DNA from: Halomonas sp. 7T
Lineage (GTDB): Bacteria > Pseudomonadota > Gammaproteobacteria > Pseudomonadales > Halomonadaceae
Length of the DNA stretch: 64,000 nucleotides
Direction of reading: 5' to 3'
NCBI RefSeq assembly: GCF_025643255.1
Contig: NZ_CP087112.1
Coordinates: 1,736,001 to 1,800,000 of the forward strand
The position numbers and the translations under genes are program-made. Under the pieces are notes generated by a model that was given only the letters and a program-made list of their open reading frames with translations, searched no databases and was not told the origin of the DNA. Below are positions 54,139 to 62,984 of this stretch, piece after piece. Every line of letters starts with the position of its first letter. Position 1 is the stretch's first letter.

Positions 54139-55008
54139 TTACGCTGCCACAGGCGTTCTGTGCTTTAACCACCATTGATTGAGCCAAAGTGAAGCCACCA
54201 TGATCACTGCCCCTAATAACAATTTAGTGATATCAGCATCGCGGTTCCAAATTACCAGGTTAACGACTAACCCTGCCGGTACTAACGCATTGTTCATTAC
54301 CGCTAGCGTCCCGGCATCCACCCTGGTCGCGCCCTGGTTCCAAGCGAAATAACCCACGCCTGAAGCCACTAAACCCAACCACGCTAATACGCCCCACTGT
54401 ACGGTGTTGGTCGGCAAAGCAGCGGTGTTCCCAAACAGCAGGAACGCAGGTAAAGCAACCGCCATGGCACCAATAAAGAACCAGCCAAATACGCTATGCC
54501 AAGGCAGCGTTGGCGGCAGGTCGGCGGCCAAACGCCGATAACCTACTTGCCCAATGGCAAAGCAGAGGTTTGCGCCCTGTACCACTAAAAATCCTGCCCA
54601 AAAACCACTATCAATACCGTCGTATCGAATCACCCCCGCGCCGAGCACGGCCAGCACAGCAGTCACCAAATAAATGGGGGTAAAGCGGCCAAACATAAGA
54701 TCATCCAGCAACGCTATATAGACAGGCGTAAAAATGGTGAAGAGCAGCACTTCCGGCACTGACAGCAGCAAAAACGACTGATAGAAGAACACATACATAA
54801 CGCCCAACTGCACAGCGCCTAAGGCCATGAGTGCCAAGCGCTGCTTGCCGCGCAACAGGCTTGGGCGCAAAAAGGGAAGGAACACTAACATCGCCAAGGT
54901 AACCCGAACCAATACGGCGAAATAGCTATCTACTTGCCCTGCCAAGTAAACACCGATTAATGAAAACGAGAATGCCCAAAGCGCCGTCACCCCGACAAGA
55001 TAGCTCAT
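54139..55008 (-). CDS. DMT/EamA-family transporter
   Basis: 289 residues with ten hydrophobic spans in two EamA repeats (about 5-130 and 145-280). LWAFSFSLIGVYLAGQVDSYFAVLVRV at the start, given in part, and RVDAGTLAVMNNALVPAGLVVN in the second repeat resemble carboxylate/amino acid/amine exporters of this superfamily. Substrate cannot be told. A basic C-terminus ends the protein. Not clearly in an operon. Confidence 0.82.
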   Translation of the reverse strand: MSYLVGVTALWAFSFSLIGVYLAGQVDSYFAVLVRVTLAMLVFLPFLRPSLLRGKQRLALMALGAVQLGVMYVFFYQSFLLLSVPEVLLFTIFTPVYIALLDDLMFGRFTPIYLVTAVLAVLGAGVIRYDGIDSGFWAGFLVVQGANLCFAIGQVGYRRLAADLPPTLPWHSVFGWFFIGAMAVALPAFLLFGNTAALPTNTVQWGVLAWLGLVASGVGYFAWNQGATRVDAGTLAVMNNALVPAGLVVNLVIWNRDADITKLLLGAVIMVASLWLNQWWLKHRTPVAA

Positions 55009-55105
55009 CGTAAACCTCTTTATATGTAAAAGTTGACGAGGATTATACGCCTATTCATTGCGCTTCCAATGGTCGAAACGGGCTTCATCTACGTTATCGC
55101 TCTTT

Positions 55106-55639
55106 TTAACGCTGTTTTAACCAGCCAAAGGCGTATATGACACCAGGCAACCACGCTAACAACGTCAATAACAGGGAGACTATGATGCGCTTTGCACCTC
55201 CCCCGGTTAATCCAACCGCAAGAGGTGGCAGTAACACCGCCAGGGCACGATAGGCAAACTGCAATGACGCAGGCTCTGAGATAGGCTTGGGAGTCAGCGA
55301 TGTGTCAGGTTTTACAGCTGCGCTTTGTTGGGCAGACGATGTGGCAGGCGGGGTAAAGTGCCCGACTGAGGACTGAGCTAGCGATGCTTGTGCTTTTTCA
55401 TGGGCTAGCGCTTTGCGATGCGCTTCTTTATCAATTTTCTGCTCTAACGTTTCTGCACCTTCTGCCAAATCACCATGATGCTCTTCCCAGTCCTGCCAGT
55501 CGTGGGGAGTTCCTGACTTGGGCCGGTGGGAGCCGGCTCCACGTGCGCGCTCCCAGGCTTTCTCTTCCAGGGTATTCGGTCGCTCTTGGTCGCGATCAAG
55601 CCCAACACCTTGGCGGTTCAGATACTCACGTGCGTCCAT
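55106..55639 (-). CDS. Pmp3/YqaE-domain protein with long hydrophilic N-terminus
   Basis: 177 residues. The last 50 residues have the Pmp3/UPF0057 pattern: LPPLAVGLTGGG then LLLTLLAWLPGVIYAFGWL, two membrane helices. Stand-alone Pmp3 proteins are about 50-60 residues and help cells withstand salt and membrane stress. Here it is preceded by about 125 charged, Gln/Glu/Ala-rich residues with no recognised fold. The fusion would suit a halophile, but the role is inferred. GC content matches its surroundings. Confidence 0.75.
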   Translation of the reverse strand: MDAREYLNRQGVGLDRDQERPNTLEEKAWERARGAGSHRPKSGTPHDWQDWEEHHGDLAEGAETLEQKIDKEAHRKALAHEKAQASLAQSSVGHFTPPATSSAQQSAAVKPDTSLTPKPISEPASLQFAYRALAVLLPPLAVGLTGGGAKRIIVSLLLTLLAWLPGVIYAFGWLKQR

Positions 55640-55841
55640 TTAAGACTCCTACACCAAATAAAAAGAAGAAAAGCGTTGAAAGAACAAGCGTAACGGCTCA
55701 ACGCAGACCTCGTTAAATCCCCTACAGTATGAAAAGCGTAGGCCCGTTTTGTTTCCTTACAGTGCTTAACACACTTAAACAAGCTGGCAGACGGTGCACT
55801 TTCCCTCATGGGTTGAAAAGCATGTTGCAAGGAGTGTCACC

Positions 55842-56249
55842 ATGAATAAAAAGACCCCCGATACCGTGCGCGAAATTATGTCTCGTGACTGTTATCGTGT
55901 CTCGCCTGAGACGTCCATTACCACACTGGCGCAAGGATTAGCCCTCCACCGCTTGCCCGGCGCACCCGTTGTGGATGCTTCTGACCATTTAATTGGCTTT
56001 ATCTCAGAGCAAGACGTGTTGGGACGCGTGCTAGACAGCATTTACCATGATGACGAAGCTCCTTTGGTTCGCGAATTAATGCGCCAAGAAGTGCTTACCA
56101 CTACGCCTAACAAAAGTATCACTGATCTGGCCCAGGAGATGATGGGGCCCAAGCCAAAAATTTACCCGGTCGTGGAGCAGCAGCGCTTAGTAGGTATCGT
56201 TACCCGCCGGGATATTCTGATCGCACTGCTGACGATTAAACGCCATTAG
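55842..56249 (+). CDS. Two-CBS-domain protein
   Basis: 135 residues from ATG 55842 (AAGGAG before it; a longer frame from 55794 lacks a ribosome site). TVREIMSRDCYRVSPETSITTLAQ and PLVRELMRQEVLTTTPNKSITDLAQ, quoted in part, start two CBS repeats; each ends in a GxxxxxDIL-like segment (GFISEQDVL and GIVTRRDIL). Such pairs bind adenine nucleotides. With no catalytic domain it may sense energy status or regulate a partner. Confidence 0.88.
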   Translation: MNKKTPDTVREIMSRDCYRVSPETSITTLAQGLALHRLPGAPVVDASDHLIGFISEQDVLGRVLDSIYHDDEAPLVRELMRQEVLTTTPNKSITDLAQEMMGPKPKIYPVVEQQRLVGIVTRRDILIALLTIKRH

Positions 56250-56307
56250 GGTGACATTCGCCCTATCATGGCTGACTATTCGCTAGGCATGTTAGATGTT
56301 ACCCCTC

Positions 56308-56341
56308 AAAAAAAACCGCTGCTTAATTTAATAAGCAGCGG
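56308..56341 (-). terminator. Strong minus-strand terminator with no gene before it
   Basis: A perfect 10-bp stem (CCGCTGCTTA and TAAGCAGCGG, six-base loop) is followed on the minus strand by eight Ts (A-run 56308-56315). No minus-strand gene lies in the 179 bases upstream of it, where only plus-strand genes begin. Confidence 0.85.
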
Positions 56342-56520
56342 AAGCAAGGGATCGAAAACAATAGCCAGAACAACACTATTAGCGACTGCTATCACTAGGT
56401 TGCCTGTACACTATCAGACACTCTGCTCAGAAAAAGTTCGCAAAACAGCAAAATTTTCGTCTTCTCAGGTGCGAGCGTATACTAGCGTTCACGGCCGCAG
56501 GAATGTAAAGGGAGCTAAAT

Positions 56521-56889
56521 ATGGCGCTTTATTTGCTGGTGTTAGGCGTCTGCTTGCTGGTGATAGGCTGCGTTTTTCTAGCGTTAATGTCCGTAGGCAC
56601 ACCTCGATACCGCACCGAAGCTAACGACTTGATAGCACTGTTCGACAAAGCGCTAGAGAGTCAAGTGAGTGAAACCGAGTGGAATACCATTATCGGCTAC
56701 CCCATTAGGCACGATGAATATTTAGAAAATACCCGTCGTCGGGCCATGCATTTAATGGATACACATGGGCGGCGATGGCAACTCGCCCAGGGCAAATCGT
56801 TACTTAATCAAGAAGGCCATGCAGAGCTTACCGTGCTGCGTGACCACCTAGCAGCCCATACGGCACTCCGAGAGTCTCAGCAACGCTAG
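56521..56889 (+). CDS. Small membrane-anchored protein of unknown function
   Basis: 122 residues. One hydrophobic span (about 4-24) is followed by a soluble, mostly helical domain: ANDLIALFDKALESQVSETEWNTIIGYPIRHDE is split here as LIALFDKALES and TEWNTIIGYPIRHDEYLE. GGGAG is the ribosome site. I do not recognise the family. The W-NxIIGYPIRHDEYLExxR stretch looks conserved enough to be a domain core. It is 41 bases before the AraC gene and may be transcribed with it. Confidence 0.65.
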   Translation: MALYLLVLGVCLLVIGCVFLALMSVGTPRYRTEANDLIALFDKALESQVSETEWNTIIGYPIRHDEYLENTRRRAMHLMDTHGRRWQLAQGKSLLNQEGHAELTVLRDHLAAHTALRESQQR

Positions 56890-56930
56890 ATGATTGCGCC
56901 ATAGCCCGGAATATTCACGAGGAGATTATT

Positions 56931-57758
56931 ATGCCTGGCAGCACTATTCGGCACATTCCGTTGGAAAGTGCCACCCAGCACCACTCCCATGATTTTCATC
57001 AAATCGTGATTACCCTGTGCGGCTCTTCCGAGTTTGAAATTGAGGGCTTAGGCGGACGCGTGAACGCTTTTTCAGGCTGTATCGTACCGGCGAATCATGA
57101 GCACTACTACTCAGGCCATGGCCATAACCGCCAGCTCATTCTCGACTTACCAGAAGATGCCCCCGCGCTAACCGGGGAGCACCGTGAGCTGGTCGCCCTA
57201 TTCGATGCGCCGCGTTTTTTTGCGTTAGACAATCCGCTGCGCCACTATCTAGCGTTTGTTGAGAGCGAATTGACCCACGGATTTGACACGATAACCTCCT
57301 CTTTCCAACAAGACCGTCTTGCTGCCACGCTGTTAGGCTCCTTAAAAGCTCGCCTTGGCACAGCGCCAAGCGCGACGCAGCGCCGACTTGACCTGGACCT
57401 TATTGATCGTTTTATTCGCCAGCATCTGGCTGACGAGCTTCGAGTGGCTGATTTAGCCAAACTTGCTTATCTAAGCGAAGCGCATTTTTCAGAATGCTTT
57501 CGTGCCCAAACGGGCCTTTCACCCTGGCAGTATGTCAAAAGGCAGCGTTTGCATGCTGCCCGACAGCTTATTGTACAAAGCCGCCTGCCGCTTACCGACA
57601 TTGCTATTCAAACCGGCTTTGCAAACCAAAGCGCACTTTCTCACGCATTTCGACGAAGTTACGGTCTTTCACCTCGTAAACTGCGCCAGGGCAACACGAC
57701 ATCAATTGTCACTCAGCCCTCTTCACCGCTCTCTACTAGCCTGCCTACCTCCTCATAA
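56931..57758 (+). CDS. AraC-family regulator, likely of proline catabolism (PruR-like)
   Basis: 275 residues. The N-terminal cupin-like sensor begins with the histidine-rich HHSHDFHQIVITLCG typical of this AraC branch. The C-terminal DNA-binding domain (about 155-252) has two helix-turn-helices: LRVADLAKLAYLSEAHFSECF and LPLTDIAIQTGFANQSALSHAF, quoted with RSYGLSPRKLR as the family end. It lies directly before putA in the same direction, as PruR regulators do. Two 17-base direct repeats 21 bases apart upstream of putA are a likely target. Ligand is presumably proline. Confidence 0.85.
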   Translation: MPGSTIRHIPLESATQHHSHDFHQIVITLCGSSEFEIEGLGGRVNAFSGCIVPANHEHYYSGHGHNRQLILDLPEDAPALTGEHRELVALFDAPRFFALDNPLRHYLAFVESELTHGFDTITSSFQQDRLAATLLGSLKARLGTAPSATQRRLDLDLIDRFIRQHLADELRVADLAKLAYLSEAHFSECFRAQTGLSPWQYVKRQRLHAARQLIVQSRLPLTDIAIQTGFANQSALSHAFRRSYGLSPRKLRQGNTTSIVTQPSSPLSTSLPTSS

Positions 57759-57830
57759 TTCTCAACCAGGCCGTTGAAGGGCCGTTGGAAAGCTCAAAGA
57801 GACTAAACTAAAGTCTAAGCATCACCTATG

Positions 57831-57868
57831 TTGCCGTGAAATTGACACGTTTTGCCATGAAAACGACA
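57831..57868. promoter_or_regulatory. Phased direct repeats, likely AraC-protein sites before putA
   Basis: TTGCCGTGAAATTGACA (57831-57847) and TTGCCATGAAAACGACA (57852-57868) are identical at 14 of 17 bases and start 21 bases apart, two helical turns. This is the usual layout of AraC/XylS activator sites. TTGACA inside the first copy could also serve as a -35 element with GACATA 17 bases later. Confidence 0.65.
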
Positions 57869-57961
57869 TACACCCAAGGACGGAGCGCTCTACATTCGAG
57901 CGTTAGCTTGGGCGACATGCCCTGCCATCTACTGATCTAGCTCAGACTCTCGGGGGCTTCA

Positions 57962-60900
57962 ATGCTCAATGCAAAGAAAATGCGTGACCCTGCCATCTGG
58001 CAAACCGACCTTGATACGTTATTACAGCGTGTTAGCGACCACTACATCGTGGATGAAGACGCCTTTGTTAGCGAACTGATCAAGTTGTTGGATGCCAATC
58101 GCGAAGATTTTGCCCGCATTGAAGCCAATACCGCTGCGCTAGTTGAACATGTCCGCAAGATGGACACGGCTGTCGATACAATCGACGAGTTATTACAGCA
58201 GTACAGCCTGGATACTCACGAAGGGCTGATGTTGATGTGCCTGGCGGAAGCCATGCTGCGCATTCCGGATAAAGCCACTGCCGACGCGCTAATTGAGGAC
58301 AAACTTGGCCCCGCTGACTGGCAATCACATGTTGGTAAAAGCGAATCGTGGATGGTCAACGCCTCGACGTGGGGCTTATTGATGACGGGTCGAGTGCTCA
58401 AGCTTGACCACCCCAAAGAGGGCCAGCCCGCCCACTTTATTAACCGCATGGTTAATCGCATGGGCGAGCCGGTGATTCGTCGCGCCATGTATGAAGCCAT
58501 GAAAATCATGGGCAAGCAGTTTGTCTTAGGACGCGATATCAACGAGGCTCTGAAGCGCTCCAAGCCTCTGTTTAATAAAGGTTACACCTACTCCTACGAT
58601 ATGCTGGGTGAAGCGGCGCGTACCCGTGACGATGCCAAACGCTACTTTGATGACTACGCGCGCGCTATCGAACAAGTGGGCAAAACTTGTAAAACGCTCA
58701 GCGACAAAACACCGGCCCCTTCTGTTTCCATTAAGCTCTCTGCACTGCACCCTCGCTATGAGTTCGGCCGCCGCGAGCAGGTGCTGGTCGAGCTAGTCGA
58801 TACGGTTATCAAGCTGGTCACTAAAGCACGCGAGCTGGATGTCGCCGTTACTATTGATGCCGAAGAAGTGGATCGCTTAGAGCTGTCCCTTGAGGTCTTT
58901 CGCGCGGTGTATTCCAGTAGCGCGGCAAAAGGTTGGGGGCACTTTGGCCTTGTTATTCAGGCGTACTCCAAGCGCGCCTTGCCTGTGCTTCACTACATTA
59001 ATCGCCTAGCGGATGAGCAAGGTGACGAAATTCCGCTACGCTTAGTAAAAGGTGCTTACTGGGATAGCGAAATCAAAGAATCTCAACAACTTGGCATTGA
59101 TGGTTATCCGGTATTTACGCGTAAGGCGTGTACTGACGTCGCGTATTTGGCGTGTGCTCAGTTCCTGCTTTCTGACGATACCCGCGGACGCATTTTCCCT
59201 CAGTTCGCCACCCACAATGCCCATACCGTTACTACCATTCTGGAGCTGGCGAACCAGGATAATCGCCCGTTCGAATTCCAGCGCCTGCACGGCATGGGCG
59301 AGGCTCTCTATGATGCTGCTCTGGAGCGTGCACCAAAAGGCACTTACTGCCGTATCTACGCGCCGGTAGGCGCCCACAAAGACCTGCTGCCCTATTTGGT
59401 ACGGCGCTTGTTGGAAAACGGGGCCAACTCATCGTTTGTGCACCAGATTGTCGACCCAAATGTGCCGGTGGCATCGCTTTGCCAACATCCCATCGAGACG
59501 CTGCGCCAGCAAACAACCCTCTACAACAAGCGGATCCCGCTGCCCAAAGATATTTATGGCCCAAAGCGACGCAATTCACGCGGTGTAAACCTCAACATCC
59601 GCAGCCACTACTATCCATTAATGGAGAAAATGGCAGGGTTTATGGAGAAGCAGTATTCAGCCAAACCGCTGCTTGCCTTTGATGTTGCGGACGATGCTGC
59701 CAATACTCATAACGTAACGGTACCGTTTGACCGCCGCCAAACCGTGGGCAGCGTTCAGTGGACAAGCAAAGAGCAAGCCGCAAAAGCCCTGGATGCCGCC
59801 TGGCAGGCCTTCCCCCGCTGGGATGCGACCCCCGTTGCTGAGCGGGCAGCGATTCTGCGCCGTTTAGGTGACCTGATGGAAGAGCATATGGCCGAGCTGA
59901 TGACGCTCTGCTCCCGCGAAGGCGGCAAGCTGCTCACCGACGGTGTCGATGAAATCAAGGAAGCGGTCGACTTCTGCCGCTACTACGCCATGCGTGCTGA
60001 AGAGTCGTTAGGCGAGCCCATTGAGCTACCCGGTCCCACGGGTGAGTCCAACCGTTTGATGATGGGTGGCAAAGGCGTGTTTGCCGCCATTAGCCCCTGG
60101 AATTTTCCGGTGGCGATTTTCTGCGGCCAAATCGTTGCCGCAGCGGTTGCTGGTAATACTGTTTTAGCAAAACCCGCTGAGCAGACTTCTATAGTAGCCC
60201 ATCGCGTGATTGAACTGCTGTACGAAGCAGGCATGCCGCGTGATGTGGTGCAGCTACTGCCGGGCGATGGCCCTACTGTAGGCAGCGTACTGACCTCAGA
60301 CCCACGTATCACGGGCGTGGTATTTACCGGTGGCACCGACACGGCGCAGATCATTAACCGTGCTCTCGCCGCCCGTGAAAACGCCCCCCTACCCACGCTG
60401 GTAGCCGAAACCGGCGGTATGAACGCGATGATTGTTGATTCCACCGCCCTACCCGAACAGGTGGTCGTCGATGTCATTCAATCCGCCTTCCAAAGCGCTG
60501 GCCAACGCTGCTCAGCACTGCGCGTGCTTTACTTGCAGGAAGATGTTGCCGATCGCGTGATCGAGATTCTTAAAGGCGCCATGAACGAGCTGCGCATTGG
60601 CGACCCTCGCGACCTAGGCACCGATGTCGGACCGGTGATTGATGAGGAAGCGCTCAAAGGATTGCAGGCCCACATCGAGAAACTTAAAGGCGAAAACCGC
60701 TTAGTGGCCGAAACCCCGATGGCAGCTGAACACACGCAGCACGGTACCTTCGTTGCCCCCGTTGCGTTCACGATTGACAGCATCAATGTCCTCACCCGTG
60801 AACAGTTCGGTCCAGTGCTCCACATTGTGCGCTACAAATCCAGTGAGCTTAACCGTGTCATTGACGATATCAATGGCCGGGGGTATGGCCTGACGTTTGG

Positions 60901-61153
60901 GGTACATAGCCGTAACGAATCCTTTGCCGCAGAAATAGCGCAGAAAATGCGGGTCGGAAATGTGTACATCAACCGTAATATCATCGGTGCCGTGGTTGGG
61001 GTTCAGCCGTTTGGTGGGCAAGGACTTTCTGGCACTGGGCCCAAAGCCGGAGGCCCCCACTATTTGCAGCGCTTTGTGACTGAAAAAACGATTACCAATA
61101 ACACCGCTGCCTTAGGCGGAAACGCGTCGCTGCTGGCGCTAGGCGATGAGTAA
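57962..61153 (+). CDS. putA: Bifunctional proline dehydrogenase / glutamate-semialdehyde dehydrogenase
   Basis: 1063 residues, the short PutA type without an N-terminal ribbon-helix-helix DNA-binding domain, so it should not repress its own operon. An alpha-helical arm leads to the FAD-binding proline dehydrogenase barrel (about 130-470) with SIKLSALHPRYE, LRLVKGAYWD and FATHNAHT. The aldehyde dehydrogenase part (about 580-1040) has SPWNFPVAIF, VAETGGMNAMIV with the general-base glutamate, and SAGQRCSALRV with the catalytic cysteine. It oxidises proline to glutamate with channelling. Regulation would come from the AraC protein upstream. putP follows after 248 bases. Confidence 0.96.
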   Translation: MLNAKKMRDPAIWQTDLDTLLQRVSDHYIVDEDAFVSELIKLLDANREDFARIEANTAALVEHVRKMDTAVDTIDELLQQYSLDTHEGLMLMCLAEAMLRIPDKATADALIEDKLGPADWQSHVGKSESWMVNASTWGLLMTGRVLKLDHPKEGQPAHFINRMVNRMGEPVIRRAMYEAMKIMGKQFVLGRDINEALKRSKPLFNKGYTYSYDMLGEAARTRDDAKRYFDDYARAIEQVGKTCKTLSDKTPAPSVSIKLSALHPRYEFGRREQVLVELVDTVIKLVTKARELDVAVTIDAEEVDRLELSLEVFRAVYSSSAAKGWGHFGLVIQAYSKRALPVLHYINRLADEQGDEIPLRLVKGAYWDSEIKESQQLGIDGYPVFTRKACTDVAYLACAQFLLSDDTRGRIFPQFATHNAHTVTTILELANQDNRPFEFQRLHGMGEALYDAALERAPKGTYCRIYAPVGAHKDLLPYLVRRLLENGANSSFVHQIVDPNVPVASLCQHPIETLRQQTTLYNKRIPLPKDIYGPKRRNSRGVNLNIRSHYYPLMEKMAGFMEKQYSAKPLLAFDVADDAANTHNVTVPFDRRQTVGSVQWTSKEQAAKALDAAWQAFPRWDATPVAERAAILRRLGDLMEEHMAELMTLCSREGGKLLTDGVDEIKEAVDFCRYYAMRAEESLGEPIELPGPTGESNRLMMGGKGVFAAISPWNFPVAIFCGQIVAAAVAGNTVLAKPAEQTSIVAHRVIELLYEAGMPRDVVQLLPGDGPTVGSVLTSDPRITGVVFTGGTDTAQIINRALAARENAPLPTLVAETGGMNAMIVDSTALPEQVVVDVIQSAFQSAGQRCSALRVLYLQEDVADRVIEILKGAMNELRIGDPRDLGTDVGPVIDEEALKGLQAHIEKLKGENRLVAETPMAAEHTQHGTFVAPVAFTIDSINVLTREQFGPVLHIVRYKSSELNRVIDDINGRGYGLTFGVHSRNESFAAEIAQKMRVGNVYINRNIIGAVVGVQPFGGQGLSGTGPKAGGPHYLQRFVTEKTITNNTAALGGNASLLALGDE

Positions 61154-61200
61154 ACAGCTCATCAACGACAAACCAAACCTCCTGAACAGGGAACAACCTC

Positions 61201-61296
61201 ATGGTCGAAAACAATAGTGTAAGTACTACTGATAAACGTGCCATCAACCTTTCAGACACTCTCTCTGGCGGGCGCTCGTTAGGCCTTGTAACGTAA
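61201..61296 (+). CDS. Possible 31-residue ORF between putA and putP
   Basis: ATG 61201 opens a 31-codon frame ending at TAA 61294. CAGGGAA, about six bases upstream, is a fair ribosome site. The peptide (beginning MVENNSVSTTDKR) is polar and not recognised. It might be a leader peptide, a remnant of a longer gene, or chance. Confidence 0.3.
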   Translation: MVENNSVSTTDKRAINLSDTLSGGRSLGLVT

Positions 61297-61401
61297 TAAT
61301 AAACGGAGTCAAAAAAATAATGAGAGCCACTACCGGGTACAGCACGGTAACGGCGCTAACCGGTCGGAGCTAACTCCGTCCTGACGAACTGGAGAAACGA
61401 T

Positions 61402-62892
61402 ATGGCTATTGGTGTTTGGATCAGTCTTATTGCGTACTTTGCGCTTATGGTTGCCATCGGTATCTATGCGATGCGCAAATCCACCTCTTCATCCGAAGAT
61501 TACATGCTGGGTGGCCGGACACTCAGCCCGAAAGTGGCAGCGCTTTCGGCGGGCGCTTCCGATATGAGCGGTTGGCTGCTACTGGGCCTGCCCGGTGCAA
61601 TGTTCGTATCTGGCTTGGGCTCAGCGTGGATCGGCATAGGGTTGCTTGTGGGGGCGCTGTTCAACTGGATTCTGGTGGCGCCACGCCTGCGTGAACAGAC
61701 CGTTCACTATGGCAATGCAATTACCATTCCGGCGTTCCTGGCAAACCGCTTCCCAACGCGGTCAATGTCGCTGCGAACCGTCTCCGCTATCGTTATCGTG
61801 ATCTTTTTCGCGGTTTACACCGCATCCGGTCTAGTAGCCGGCGGCAAGTTGTTTGAAAGCGCATTTTCTGGCATTTACAACTTTGGCGATATGAGTAACT
61901 ACGGCATGGGCGTTATGATCACCCTGGGCGTGGTGCTTATTTACACCGTTGTGGGCGGTTTCCTAGCCGTGAGCATGACCGACTTCGTGCAAGGCTGCAT
62001 CATGATGCTAGCACTGGTGATCATGCCAGCGGTGGTGCTCTTTGGCGAAGGTGGTGGCGGCTTTTCTCAAGCCTCGCAGACGCTGAATGAAGTCGACCCC
62101 ACCCTGCTATCCTGGACAGCGGGACTCACCTTCATTGGGTGGCTGTCTGCAGTTACCTGGGGCTTAGGCTATTTCGGACAACCGCACATTATCGTGCGCT
62201 TCATGGCGATTCGTACTTTGAAGGATGTCCCCATCGCCCGCAATATTGGCATGAGCTGGATGCTTATCTCCCTGATCGGTGCCGTGTCACTGGGTATCTT
62301 TGGCCGCGCCTATGCAATCCGCAACGGTCTTGATGTCCAAGACCCCGAAACGATCTTTATTATTCTGGCAAACCTGCTGTTCCACCCGCTGATTACCGGT
62401 TTCCTATACGCGGCGCTGCTGGCGGCGGTTATGAGTACCGTTTCCAGCCAGCTTCTAGTGGCATCCTCATCACTGACGGAAGACTTCTACCGCCTGTTCC
62501 TGCACAAGAATGCAACTGAGCAACAGTGTGTCGCCGTTGGCCGTGTTTGTGTCGTTCTGGTGGGTATTGTCGCGGCGATTATTGCCTCTGATGAAAACTC
62601 TCAGGTACTGGGGCTGGTCAGTAACGCATGGGCAGGCTTTGGTGCGGCGTTTGGCCCGCTGATTATTCTGTCATTAATGTGGCCGCGTACGAATGGCAAT
62701 GGTGCCATCGCGGGCATGGTGGTCGGTGCGGCTACCGTCATGATCTGGATCTCGCTGGGTTGGAACGGTGAGTTCCTGGGTGGCCCTGGCGTATACGAAA
62801 TTATTCCTGGCTTCATCGCTTCTTTCATTGCCATCTTGGTAGTGAGCAGCATGACTAATGACGCTGGTGAATATCAGCATATTGATCGCTAG
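61402..62892 (+). CDS. putP: Sodium/proline symporter
   Basis: 496 residues of the sodium:solute symporter (SSF) family with about 13 spans. GGRTLSPKVAAL, SAGASDMSGWLLLGLPG (sodium site, helix II), and GYFGQPHIIVRFMAIR are PutP signatures. It imports proline, used as both nutrient and osmoprotectant in halophiles, with sodium. GGAG precedes the start. A perfect hairpin follows before the second putA. It sits between the two putA genes. Confidence 0.95.
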   Translation: MAIGVWISLIAYFALMVAIGIYAMRKSTSSSEDYMLGGRTLSPKVAALSAGASDMSGWLLLGLPGAMFVSGLGSAWIGIGLLVGALFNWILVAPRLREQTVHYGNAITIPAFLANRFPTRSMSLRTVSAIVIVIFFAVYTASGLVAGGKLFESAFSGIYNFGDMSNYGMGVMITLGVVLIYTVVGGFLAVSMTDFVQGCIMMLALVIMPAVVLFGEGGGGFSQASQTLNEVDPTLLSWTAGLTFIGWLSAVTWGLGYFGQPHIIVRFMAIRTLKDVPIARNIGMSWMLISLIGAVSLGIFGRAYAIRNGLDVQDPETIFIILANLLFHPLITGFLYAALLAAVMSTVSSQLLVASSSLTEDFYRLFLHKNATEQQCVAVGRVCVVLVGIVAAIIASDENSQVLGLVSNAWAGFGAAFGPLIILSLMWPRTNGNGAIAGMVVGAATVMIWISLGWNGEFLGGPGVYEIIPGFIASFIAILVVSSMTNDAGEYQHIDR

Positions 62893-62935
62893 TAACCCGT
62901 CTTGAGGCGCAGAGCGTAAAGCGCATTCAACGTAT

Positions 62936-62963
62936 CGAGAGGGCTCCTGCGGGAGCCCTCTCG
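62936..62963 (+). terminator. Perfect 12-bp hairpin after putP
   Basis: CGAGAGGGCTCC pairs exactly with GGAGCCCTCTCG around a TGCG loop, 43 bases past the putP stop. There is no T-run, so it may act as a Rho-assisted or partial terminator or as an mRNA-stabilising element before the second putA. Confidence 0.6.
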
Positions 62964-62984
62964 TGTAGCAAGGAGAGACCCCGT

